A stretch of 64,000 nt of DNA, taken from NCBI RefSeq assembly GCF_002261475.1, contig NZ_NEVN01000002.1, positions 1-64,000 of the forward strand, read 5' to 3'. Both the position numbers and the translations under genes were made by a program. The stretch is from Bordetella genomosp. 5 (lineage in GTDB: Bacteria > Pseudomonadota > Gammaproteobacteria > Burkholderiales > Burkholderiaceae_B). Positions 32,126 to 40,415 of this stretch are shown in pieces. The stretch's first letter is position 1, and the number at the start of each line of letters is the position of its first letter. The notes under the pieces are model-generated. The model was not told the DNA's origin. It saw only the letters and a list, made by a program, of their open reading frames with translations, and made no database searches.

Positions 32126-33550
32126 GTGACCCGAGCCCTCGCCATTGCGCACACCCTGGAACAGTTCGACAGCGGCGCGTTTCAGGCCGTGCTGGCGCGG
32201 CGCGTGGCCCATGCCACCGAAAGCGAAGAGCCCTCTCAGGCGCCCGCGCAACACGCCTATCTCGACCAGGAGATGGTGCCGTTGCTCACGCGCCTCGGTT
32301 TCGAGACCCGTGTTTTCCCTAATCCCGCCGGCGCCGACCTGCCGATTCTGGTGGCGCGCCGCATCGAGGATCCGGCCTTGCCGACCGTGCTGATGTACGG
32401 CCACGGCGATGTGGTGCGAGGCAACGCCGCCCGCTGGAGCGAAGGACGCGACCCCTGGCGGCTGCGCGTCGAAGGTGACCGCTGGTATGGCCGCGGCACC
32501 GCCGACAACAAGGGCCAGCACTCCATCAATCTCTGTGCGCTCGAACAGGTGCTGGCGGCCCGCGGCGGCCGGCTGGGCCTGAACGTGACCTGGCTGATCG
32601 AGACCGGCGAAGAGGCCGGCTCGCCGGGCCTGGCCGCGTTCTGCGATGCACAGCGCGAGCTGCTGCGCGCCGATCTGTTCCTCGCCAGCGACGGGCCGCG
32701 GCTCGCGGCCGCCCGTCCCACGCTGTTCATGGGCTCGCGCGGCGCCGTCAACTTCGAATTGCGGCTGGCGCTGCGCGAGCGCGGCTATCACTCGGGCAAC
32801 TGGGGTGGTCTGCTGTCCAACCCGGCCATCGTGCTGTCGCACGCGATCGCCAGCATGGTCGATGCGCGCGGGCGCATCCTGGTGCCGGGCCTGCGTCCGC
32901 CCGAGATTCCCGAGGCGGTCCGCGCCGCGCTGGCCGACCTGCAAGTCGGCGGCGACGTCGATGATCCCGAGATCGATCCCTATTGGGGCGAGCCGGGCCT
33001 GTCGCCCAGCGAACAAGTGTTCGGCTGGAACAGCCTGGACGTCCTGACCTTCGGCGCGGGCGATCCCGCTAAGCCGGTCAATGCCATCCCGCCGCAGGCG
33101 GTGGCCTGGTGCCAGTTGCGCTTCGTGGTCGGCACCGACTGGCGCAGCCTCGAAGGCACGGTGCGCGCGCATCTCGAGCACGCCGGCTTCGGCGGCATCG
33201 AGGTGACGCTGGGCGCGCAGGCCGGCGCCACCCGGCTCTCGCCCGACAATCCCTGGGTGCGCTGGGCGGCCGACTCGGTCGAGGCGACCACCGGCAAGGC
33301 GCCCGCGCTGTTGCCCAATCTCGGCGGCTCGCTGCCGAACGACATCTTCGCCGATCTGCTGGGGCTGCCCACGATCTGGGTGCCGCATTCTTACCCGGCG
33401 TGCGCGCAGCATGCCCCCAACGAACACCTGCTCGGTTCGGTCGCTCGCGAAGGCTTGGCGATCATGGCCGGGCTGCTCTGGGATCTGGCCGAGCAGGGGC
33501 CCGCGCTGTGCGCCGGTCAACGCGACGCGGAACCCGTCTCCGCCATCTGA
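32126..33550 (+). CDS. M20-family metallopeptidase (ArgE/DapE/dipeptidase-like)
   Basis: A 474-residue zinc hydrolase. The metal-binding motifs are VLMYGHGDVV (His, about residue 92), WYGRGTADNKGQHS (bridging Asp) and LIETGEEAGSPGL (catalytic Glu pair). PHSYPACAQHAPNEHL near the end supplies the last His ligand. Family members cut dipeptides, N-acyl amino acids or carbamoyl compounds. I chose the GTG at 32126 because TAAGG lies about nine bases before it; a GTG at 32099 in frame has no ribosome site. Followed after 19 bases by the Bug receptor gene. Confidence 0.85.
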   Translation: MTRALAIAHTLEQFDSGAFQAVLARRVAHATESEEPSQAPAQHAYLDQEMVPLLTRLGFETRVFPNPAGADLPILVARRIEDPALPTVLMYGHGDVVRGNAARWSEGRDPWRLRVEGDRWYGRGTADNKGQHSINLCALEQVLAARGGRLGLNVTWLIETGEEAGSPGLAAFCDAQRELLRADLFLASDGPRLAAARPTLFMGSRGAVNFELRLALRERGYHSGNWGGLLSNPAIVLSHAIASMVDARGRILVPGLRPPEIPEAVRAALADLQVGGDVDDPEIDPYWGEPGLSPSEQVFGWNSLDVLTFGAGDPAKPVNAIPPQAVAWCQLRFVVGTDWRSLEGTVRAHLEHAGFGGIEVTLGAQAGATRLSPDNPWVRWAADSVEATTGKAPALLPNLGGSLPNDIFADLLGLPTIWVPHSYPACAQHAPNEHLLGSVAREGLAIMAGLLWDLAEQGPALCAGQRDAEPVSAI

Positions 33551-33569
33551 CCTCTTTCCGGGTTCTTTC

Positions 33570-34571
33570 ATGAAACGCTGTCTTTCCGGTTTCACCCCCG
33601 TTCGCCGTGTCGCCGCCGCGGCGCTGGCCCTGTCCTGCAGCCTGATCGGCACCGCGGCCCACGCCGCCTGGCCCGAACAGCCCTTGCGCCTGGTCGTGCC
33701 GTTCACGCCGGGCGGCGCCACGGACGCGGTCGCGCGCCTGATGGCGAGCAAGCTCGGTCCCAAGCTCGGCCAGCCCGTCATCGTGGAAAACCGCCCCGGC
33801 GCGTCGACCGTGATCGGCGCCGATGCGGTGGCCCGGGCCCAGCCCAACGGCTACACGCTGATGATTTCGGGCAGCACCACGTATTCTGTGTTGCCGGCGC
33901 TGAAGTCCGCGCTGCCCTACGATCCGGTCAGGTCCTATGCGCACGTGGCCATCGTGGCGATCGCGCCGGTGGTGCTGCTGGCCAAAAACGATCTGCCCGT
34001 AAAGACCGCGGGCGAGGCCGCCAAGCTGGCGCGCGAGCGCAGCGGCAAGGGCGGCCTCATGTACGGCACCTTCGGTCCGGGCTCTGCGCCGCACCTCACC
34101 GGCGAGATGTTCGCGATGGCGGCGGACGCCCGCATGACCCCCGTGCCGTACAAGGGTAGCGCGCAACTGGTCACCGCCATGATCGGCGGCGAGGTCGATC
34201 TGGGCGTGGACACCGTCTCGTCGGCGGCCGCGCAGGCGCGTGCCGGCAAGGTGCGCGCGCTGGCCGTGACCGGCACGCAGCGCATGCCGCAACTGCCCGA
34301 CGTGCCGACCTTCACCGAAGCGGGCCTGCCCAACGTGTCGTTCGTGGGCTGGTACGGCATGGTCGCGCCGGCGGGCACCCCCGCGGATATCGTCCAGCGT
34401 CTGAGCGCCGCGGTCGAAGAGGTGATGGCCGATCCCGAGGTGCGCAAGTCCGTGGGCGATCTGGCGCTCGAGCCGGTCTACCTGCCGGGCGAGAAGTTCC
34501 GCACGCAGATCGAGACCGAGGTGGCCGAGTTCCGCGCGATCGGCGAGCGCGCCGGGATCTCGATGGATTGA
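33570..34571 (+). CDS. Bug-family (TctC-like) periplasmic solute receptor
   Basis: A 333-residue periplasmic binding protein. After a Sec signal peptide (ALALSCSLIGTAAHA) come the Bug hallmarks WPEQPLRLVVPFTPGGATDAVARLMA, IVENRPGASTVIGADAVARAQPNGYTL and YKGSAQLVTAMIGGEVDLGVD. These proteins bind carboxylates or amino acids for tripartite tricarboxylate transporters. No TctA/TctB genes are in the window, so it is an orphan receptor, which is common in Bordetella-type genomes. Likely coexpressed with the M20 hydrolase, whose product or substrate it may bind. Confidence 0.92.
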   Translation: MKRCLSGFTPVRRVAAAALALSCSLIGTAAHAAWPEQPLRLVVPFTPGGATDAVARLMASKLGPKLGQPVIVENRPGASTVIGADAVARAQPNGYTLMISGSTTYSVLPALKSALPYDPVRSYAHVAIVAIAPVVLLAKNDLPVKTAGEAAKLARERSGKGGLMYGTFGPGSAPHLTGEMFAMAADARMTPVPYKGSAQLVTAMIGGEVDLGVDTVSSAAAQARAGKVRALAVTGTQRMPQLPDVPTFTEAGLPNVSFVGWYGMVAPAGTPADIVQRLSAAVEEVMADPEVRKSVGDLALEPVYLPGEKFRTQIETEVAEFRAIGERAGISMD

Positions 34572-34595
34572 GCCTTGCCCAGGCAGGCCCAAAAG

Positions 34596-34627
34596 AAAAA
34601 TGCCGCTTCCGGGGAAGCGGCATTTTT
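34596..34627. terminator. Bidirectional Rho-independent terminator
   Basis: AAAAATGCCGCTTCC, GG, GGAAGCGGCATTTTT: a perfect 15-bp stem with A/T runs on both sides. It serves the Bug receptor gene (plus) and the converging chemoreceptor gene (minus). Confidence 0.93.
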
Positions 34628-34628
34628 A

Positions 34629-36263
34629 TTAGGCGGGGAGCGCCAGTGGCACGCCCGACGGCCTGCCACGCGCGTGCGATTCCTCCACGACCTGGCCCGG
34701 CTGACCCGGCAGACGGAACAGGCTGACCGAGGTGCGCAGACGGTCGGCCTGCGTTTCGAGCGAAGCGGCCGCCGCGGCGGATTGCTCGACCAGCGCGGCG
34801 TTCTGCTGCGTGACCTGATCGATCTGCGTGACGGCGGTATTGACCTGGTCGATCCCGCTCACCTGCTCGCCCGAGGCGGACGAGATTTCGCTCACCAGCG
34901 TGGCGAGGTTATCGATGGTGCGCAGGATGTCGGCCATGGTGCGGCCCGCGGCTTCCACCTGGGCCGAGCCGGCCTGCACCGTATCGCCGGAGGCGGCGAT
35001 CAGCTGCTTGATCTCCTTCGCGGCCGCGGCGCTGCGCTGTGCCAGCGAGCGCACCTCGCCGGCCACCACGGCGAAGCCCTTGCCCTCTTCACCGGCCCGT
35101 GCGGCCTCGACCGCCGCGTTCAGCGCGAGGATGTTGGTCTGGAACGCGATGCCCTCGATCACGCCCACGATGTCGCCGATGCGGCTGGCGTCGGTGGCGA
35201 TCTCGCGCATGGTCACCACGGCCTGGTCCACGGCCTCGCCGCCGGCCCGCGCCACCTGCGAGGCCTGGGCCGCGCTTGCCTGCGCCTGGCGGGCGTTCTC
35301 GGCATTGTTGGTCACGGTGGACAGCAGTTCCTCCATGCTGGCGGCGGTCTCTTCCAGCGAGGCCGCCTGTTCTTCCGTGCGGCTGGACAGGTCCAGATTG
35401 CCGGCCGCGATCTCGCTCGAGCCGGCATGGATCTGCACCACGCCGTCGCGCACGGACTGAACGGTGCGCACCAGCGAACTCTGCATCTCCTGCAGATACG
35501 GAATGATCTGGCCGACACAGTTCTTGCCGAAGTCGGCGCATTGCGTCGTCAGGTCGCCCGAAGCGATGCGGCGAAAGTGCGCGCGCACGTCTTCGAGCGG
35601 ACGCTTCACGTACATCACCACGTAGCGATCGCCCAGGAAGATCAGCAGCAGGCTGATGCCCAGCACGATGGCGGTGCTCAGGTAGGCGCGCTCACGCTGC
35701 ACGGCGGCATTGCTGGACAGATCCCGTGCCCGTTGCTCGGCGTAGTTTTCGTAGTCCTGCATGTGCTTGCCGAACGCGCGGCTGGCCTGCACCACCGGGC
35801 CTGCGGCGTGCGCGCGCGCGGCGGCCACACCCTGCGTGGCGAGCAGCTGGCGCTGCGTGGCCAGGCCTTGATTCACCAGCGTATCGAAGTCGGTGCGCAA
35901 CGGCCCCGTGATCGCGGTCGGGGTCTCGCCCGCGTCGATCTCGAAAAAGCGATCGAAGTGCTTGCGGGCTTCGGCGAGCGCGCTGTCCACGCCCTGGCCT
36001 TCGTCCGCGGCCTGGCGGGCATTGCCCTCGGCCGCGTATTCCAGCTGGCGGTTCAGCCGCAGCCGGGCGCGCATGACCTGATCGTTCACGCGTGCCATGA
36101 GGGAGACTTCCTGGAGCAACTTGTCTTTCGCGGCGAGTGCCTGGCCCGAGCTGTTCAGACCGGAAACGCTGATGTAGGAGAGGAGGGAAACGAGACCGCA
36201 GATCAGGAGCAGCGTCCACAGAATCATGCGTCGTACGGTGATGTCTTTCAGAAACTGGTTCAT
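34629..36263 (-). CDS. Methyl-accepting chemotaxis protein, four-helix-bundle sensor
   Basis: A 544-residue chemoreceptor. TM1 lies at about residues 12-34, a periplasmic four-helix Tar-like domain at 35-190, TM2 at about 193-218 ([15 protein letters not shown]), then HAMP and signalling coiled coil. The hairpin tip [29 protein letters not shown] is intact. No C-terminal CheR-binding pentapeptide is seen. The stop codon lies 2 bases from the shared terminator. A FliA-like promoter may precede it (36301-36328). Ligand unknown. Confidence 0.92.
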   Translation of the reverse strand: MNQFLKDITVRRMILWTLLLICGLVSLLSYISVSGLNSSGQALAAKDKLLQEVSLMARVNDQVMRARLRLNRQLEYAAEGNARQAADEGQGVDSALAEARKHFDRFFEIDAGETPTAITGPLRTDFDTLVNQGLATQRQLLATQGVAAARAHAAGPVVQASRAFGKHMQDYENYAEQRARDLSSNAAVQRERAYLSTAIVLGISLLLIFLGDRYVVMYVKRPLEDVRAHFRRIASGDLTTQCADFGKNCVGQIIPYLQEMQSSLVRTVQSVRDGVVQIHAGSSEIAAGNLDLSSRTEEQAASLEETAASMEELLSTVTNNAENARQAQASAAQASQVARAGGEAVDQAVVTMREIATDASRIGDIVGVIEGIAFQTNILALNAAVEAARAGEEGKGFAVVAGEVRSLAQRSAAAAKEIKQLIAASGDTVQAGSAQVEAAGRTMADILRTIDNLATLVSEISSASGEQVSGIDQVNTAVTQIDQVTQQNAALVEQSAAAAASLETQADRLRTSVSLFRLPGQPGQVVEESHARGRPSGVPLALPA

Positions 36264-36300
36264 GCGCGGGATGCTCGGGTTGGGAACGATTTCATAGGTA

Positions 36301-36328
36301 ACAACGGCGTCCTATATGCTGGGATTTA
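36301..36328 (-). promoter_or_regulatory. Possible FliA (sigma-28) promoter of second chemoreceptor
   Basis: Minus strand: TAAATCCC, 12 bases, GCCGTTGT; consensus TAAAGTTT-N11-GCCGATAA. The -10 half begins well (GCCG) and the spacer is one base long. It lies about 40 bp before the start codon. Confidence 0.3.
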
Positions 36329-36554
36329 GTGTCTGTTTCACTTATTTCGGGGTATGTCCCTAAACGGAAATCAAACGACATTTACCGTAATAAAGACCCT
36401 TTTTGCAGGTAAATCGACCCATCTGGCGGGCAAAATGCGCCTCAGGGGGACAGGGTTAAGTAACAGGAAATCCTGCCGTTAACCGGTCATCAGGAAGTGG
36501 GACGCTGCTTTGCCGCGGCCCCGCTTCGCTCCTTTACCGATTACCGGCGCGCCC

Positions 36555-38135
36555 ATGACCCAGATCTCAGCGACTTCCGTTTCGACGCCAGCCTGGCCCA
36601 CGGCCACGGCTGTCCAGCCCGCGCCCGCCGTGTCGGCCGCCCCTGCCGCGGCCGCGCCCGTCCAGACGGCGCAGGCGGTCAGCGGCACGGCCGTCAGCGT
36701 GGGCCTGGGCGGCACCGATTCCGGGCTCTATCGCGCCCCGAGCGCTTTACCCTCGATGCAATCGGCGGTGTGGGAGCAGAACGGCGGCGATGCGATTTCC
36801 ACCCAGATGGCGGGCAACTTCGTGTCGCCCACGCTGGCGGGCCGCTTCAAGGACCTCGGCGCCACGGTGCTCGAACGCTTCCGCGAGGACGGTTCCAACT
36901 TCTCGCAGTCCATCCTGCAGTCCCGTCCCGGCAACGTCGGCGGCGCGTCGCTGCATGCCCGCCAGCACACGGACGCCGACAATCAGGCCAGGCTGGCCAT
37001 CACGACGGCGGGCGGCGCCCGCGTCGAGGTGTCGATCGGCAGCGATGCCAACGGCCTGGCGGTGTCCATCAGCGTGAGCGAGGGCGAGGTGTCCGACGAG
37101 GAGCGCGCCGCGATCGCGAATCTGGCGGGCGCCTTCCAGGAGGCGCTCGACGGTCTGGCCTCGGAACCGCCCCGTCTCAATCTCGGCAAGCTGGGCAGCT
37201 TCGATACCAGCCTGTTGCGCAACGTCGACCTGCAGGCGACGGTCAGCCTGGGCAATCAGCACAGCCAGACCGTGTCGTTCAAGGCCGATGCGACCGCGCG
37301 CAGCATCACCTCCACCGGCCCCGCCGGCACGGTCAGCGTCGATGTGGACCTGAGCCAGCCGTCGACGTTCGGCACCGCGGCCCAGCGGGGCGCCGCGGTC
37401 GAAGCCTATCTGCGCCAGTTCGATGCGGCGCAGACGCGCGGCCAGGGCGATGCGCAGACCATGTCGCTCTTCAAGGACGCGTTCGCGTCGCTGCACGCGG
37501 ACTACGGCGACGCGGCCCGCGCGCGCACCGGCGTGGTCGGCGCGAACGCGCTGAATCAGGCGGATCGCAGCGTGCTGAGCGGCCTGGCCGACTTCAACGC
37601 CTCGGTGCGGCAGAACACGCTCACGCTCAACCTGCGCCGCAAGGAAGAGATCGAGAGCTTCATCTACACGGTTTCGCAACGCACCTCGGTCTCCGGCACG
37701 GACGCGCTCAACCGCGGCATCGTGCAGCAGCTCGACAGCCGTCTCTCGGCCAGCTATCACAAGCCGCTGTCGCCCGAGCTGACGCTGGCGCTCTCCGACG
37801 ATCGCGAGTCGCAGAACTATTACTACTACCAGATCGAAGACAAGAGCAGCAGCCGTACCGAGCTGGGGTACCAGCAGGGCCAGCTGACGCTGGCGCGCCT
37901 CACGGCCAGCCGCACCCAGTCCACGCACATGCAGAAGTATGTGATGGGCGAGCTGGTGGCCGAATCCACGCTGCCCACCGGCAGCACGCGCACCGAAGAC
38001 CTCAGCCGTCTGGTGCGCGAGGCCACCACCGAGGAGCGCGGCGCCGGCCTGAACCCGCGCGATCAGGTCGAAGCCATCCGCGAACGCAAATACGCCAATC
38101 TGGCGGCCTCGGTGGCGCGTCTGCGCGACCTGTAA
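36555..38135 (+). CDS. Unrecognised 526-residue protein
   Basis: I do not recognise this protein. From the ATG at 36555 it has an Ala/Pro/Val-rich N-terminal 50 residues with no signal peptide or TM helix, then a mixed domain. Visible stretches are LAGRFKDLGATVLERFREDGSNFSQSIL (about 95-122), a beta-looking region with VSLGNQHSQTVSFKADATARSI and GTVSVDVDLSQPSTFG, and helical AVEAYLRQFDAAQTRGQGDAQTMSLFKDAFASL. The C-terminus is basic-helical (VEAIRERKYANLAASVARLRDL). A TTG at 36510 is an alternative start. Composition is that of a secreted or filament-associated protein lacking Cys; that is a guess. Confidence 0.7.
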   Translation: MTQISATSVSTPAWPTATAVQPAPAVSAAPAAAAPVQTAQAVSGTAVSVGLGGTDSGLYRAPSALPSMQSAVWEQNGGDAISTQMAGNFVSPTLAGRFKDLGATVLERFREDGSNFSQSILQSRPGNVGGASLHARQHTDADNQARLAITTAGGARVEVSIGSDANGLAVSISVSEGEVSDEERAAIANLAGAFQEALDGLASEPPRLNLGKLGSFDTSLLRNVDLQATVSLGNQHSQTVSFKADATARSITSTGPAGTVSVDVDLSQPSTFGTAAQRGAAVEAYLRQFDAAQTRGQGDAQTMSLFKDAFASLHADYGDAARARTGVVGANALNQADRSVLSGLADFNASVRQNTLTLNLRRKEEIESFIYTVSQRTSVSGTDALNRGIVQQLDSRLSASYHKPLSPELTLALSDDRESQNYYYYQIEDKSSSRTELGYQQGQLTLARLTASRTQSTHMQKYVMGELVAESTLPTGSTRTEDLSRLVREATTEERGAGLNPRDQVEAIRERKYANLAASVARLRDL

Positions 38136-38144
38136 ACCCGCCCG

Positions 38145-38987
38145 TCAGCCGTCGCAGCGGCTCACGAGCGGCTGCGCGGCGGCGCGGGACTGATCGGCCG
38201 CCGTTGCGCCGTCCTTGTGATCGTGGGCGGCGAACTCGATCCGCACGCGCATGCTGCGACCCGAGGCGTCGCGCAGATCGCTCAGGCCCTCGTACAGACG
38301 CAACCGGCGCTGCTCCAGATCGTAGAGCAGCTGGATCGACGGGGCCGCGAAGCCATACCAGGCATCGAGCTTCAGACGCAGCCGCAACATGCGGCTGCCT
38401 TCGTACTGGCGTTGGCCGGTGTCCACCTCGAGTTCGTAGTCGCGCAGGCGTGACGGCACCAGGAACGCGATCACGGGATCCTCGCTCGCGGTGAGCTGGC
38501 TCCAGTGCTCGCGTACATAGGCATCGAAACCCGCGTCGATGATCTGGTTGGGCCGGGGCGAGAGCGCCGCCGTGCGCAAGGGCTCGGCGGTATTGCGCTG
38601 GCTGTACATCTCGCGCGTGGCGCCCTGCGTGCGCACCCCCTGGCGCATGCCGTTGCGCCGGTCCTCGAGCTCGAAGTCGGGCGCGGGATCATCGATCGCG
38701 CCACGCACCCATTTGCGCGCGAACGGCGCGCCATTGGGGCATTGATACAGCACCAGCCGCGTCATGCGCGCCGCCTCGACCACCACCCAGTGCTCTTCGC
38801 GATACAGCAGCCGGCCGTCTTCCTGATCGTAGGCCGCGCCCACGAAATGTTCGGAGACGGGCGGGCCGCCCGGCGCGCGGGTGGCGTGCGAGGGCTGCGT
38901 GGCGAGCGCCGCGCAGGCGAGGGCGAACAGGGAGGCCAGCCAGCGTGGCCCGTTGCGCAGGGCCGTGCAGGAACGCGGATCGGACAT
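38145..38987 (-). CDS. Exported protein of unknown function
   Basis: A 280-residue protein with a Sec-type signal peptide (WLASLFALACAALATQPSHA, cleavage near residue 35) and no TM helix after it. The mature part includes GRLLYREEHWVVVEAARMTRLVLYQCPNGAPFARKWV and a later LYDLEQRRLRLYEGLSDLRDASGRSMRVRIEF. It is predicted periplasmic. I recognise no family with confidence. It converges with the 526-residue unknown and stands alone. Confidence 0.75.
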   Translation of the reverse strand: MSDPRSCTALRNGPRWLASLFALACAALATQPSHATRAPGGPPVSEHFVGAAYDQEDGRLLYREEHWVVVEAARMTRLVLYQCPNGAPFARKWVRGAIDDPAPDFELEDRRNGMRQGVRTQGATREMYSQRNTAEPLRTAALSPRPNQIIDAGFDAYVREHWSQLTASEDPVIAFLVPSRLRDYELEVDTGQRQYEGSRMLRLRLKLDAWYGFAAPSIQLLYDLEQRRLRLYEGLSDLRDASGRSMRVRIEFAAHDHKDGATAADQSRAAAQPLVSRCDG

Positions 38988-39186
38988 GATGCGGTCACTC
39001 CGAGGCGAAGCAGATGAGACGGCGGGCGCGCGTGGCCGGCCGGGCTAAGGTCTCCCCTCGTGGCGCATGCGTCATTCGGCGCGTGACCGCGCAGGGGCAT
39101 GCCGGGTTATACGGATCCGGCTGGGCTTCGGATGCATGCGATATCGAAGATAGCGCGCGGCTTTCGATTCGGTTGGTGCAAGATGT

Positions 39187-39213
39187 AAAAGGACGCGGCG
39201 CTTCGCTGCCGCG
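39187..39213 (-). terminator. Probable terminator of GGDEF gene
   Basis: On the minus strand CGCGGC pairs with GCCGCG around an 8-base loop, followed by TCC and TTTT. It lies about 60 bp after the cyclase stop. The stem is short, so strength is doubtful. Confidence 0.4.
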
Positions 39214-39272
39214 CCCATGCGCGTACGTTAGGCGCAGGCCGCAGGGACGCGGGTTATACGGCGCCGCGCCGA

Positions 39273-40310
39273 TCAGCCGTTCAGATGCTTGCGCGTGCGC
39301 TTGATCTCGTACATGCGCGTGTCGGCCATGCGCACGGCGGTCTCGGCATCCATGTTGAGCGGCTCGACCGACACCATGCCCACGCTGGCGCCCGGATACT
39401 CGATCACCTGCTCGCCCAGGCGGTAGGTGCCGGCCGTGGCGGCGGCCGTGCGCAATTGCAGCGTGAGCGCGGCCTGCAGCGGATCGCCGGCGGCCGCCTC
39501 GGCCAGGGTCGGGTCGTGCTGCGGGCCCGGGCCCACCAGCAGAAACTCATCGCCGCCCACGCGGCCCACCACGTCCGAGGCACGCAGGCTTTCGGTGAGG
39601 CGGCGGCCCACGGCCTGCAGAAATTCATCGCCGGCCTGGTGGCCGTAGGTGTCGTTGATCATCTTGAAACCGTCGAGATCGATCACGCCCACCAGCACCG
39701 AACCCCCGCTGCGCGCGGCGCGGTCGAGCAGACGCTCGAGCTCTTCGTACACGGCGCGCCGATTGGGCAGCCCGGTGAGCATGTCGGTCATGGCGTACGA
39801 CGTGAGGCGGGCATTGGCCTCTTGCAGGCTGTTCATCAGCTGCTCACGTTCGATGAAGCTCGCCACCAGATTGGAGAACAGCTTGAGCAGCGCGTTGGCG
39901 TCGGGCGCGAGCTTGCGCTTGTCGGCGCTCGCCGCGCACAGCGTGCCGAGCAGCACGCCGTCGTCGGTGCGAATGGGCGTGCTGACGTAGGTCTTGATGC
40001 CGAGCGCGCGCGCCGCCGCCGAATCGCCCCAGCAGTTGGCGACGTCGTCGGTGTAGAGGCGGTCTTCGTCGAGCGCGCGCTTGCAGAGCGTTTCCGACCA
40101 GGTGACCGTGAGCCCCTCGGGAATGACCATTTCGCCGGTGTTGCGCGCGAAACGCACGAGCTGCTCGTTGCGCTCGAGATCGATCGAGGTGAGGTAGGTG
40201 GATTCCATTCCTGTCACGGCGCTCAGCATCTCGAGCAAGGGGCGCGTGAGTTCTTCGATGGATTTGGCCGCCGGCACTGCGGTGGCGAGCTTCGACAGGA
40301 TCGGGTCCAC
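39273..40310 (-). CDS. GAF-GGDEF diguanylate cyclase
   Basis: A 345-residue soluble signalling enzyme. A GAF domain covers about residues 15-150 (LGIKTYVSTPIRTDDGVLLGTLCAAS is typical). A GGDEF domain follows (TDMLTGLPNRRAVYEELERLL through DTRMYEIKR). The active-site signature is exact, VGRVGGDEFLLV near residue 250, so it should make cyclic di-GMP from GTP. The inhibitory I-site RxxD (RASD) sits five residues before it, so product feedback is expected. The GAF input could sense a small molecule or redox state. It is monocistronic. Confidence 0.92.
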   Translation of the reverse strand: MDPILSKLATAVPAAKSIEELTRPLLEMLSAVTGMESTYLTSIDLERNEQLVRFARNTGEMVIPEGLTVTWSETLCKRALDEDRLYTDDVANCWGDSAAARALGIKTYVSTPIRTDDGVLLGTLCAASADKRKLAPDANALLKLFSNLVASFIEREQLMNSLQEANARLTSYAMTDMLTGLPNRRAVYEELERLLDRAARSGGSVLVGVIDLDGFKMINDTYGHQAGDEFLQAVGRRLTESLRASDVVGRVGGDEFLLVGPGPQHDPTLAEAAAGDPLQAALTLQLRTAAATAGTYRLGEQVIEYPGASVGMVSVEPLNMDAETAVRMADTRMYEIKRTRKHLNG

Positions 40311-40415
40311 GGTTCAGCCTCGAATCAGAGCGCGCCCGGGATGGCGCGCGCGCCTGTCATCCTAGCCCGTGAGGGATGACGGCGGCAAGCGCGTGCCGCC
40401 GTCATGAGCCCGCGC

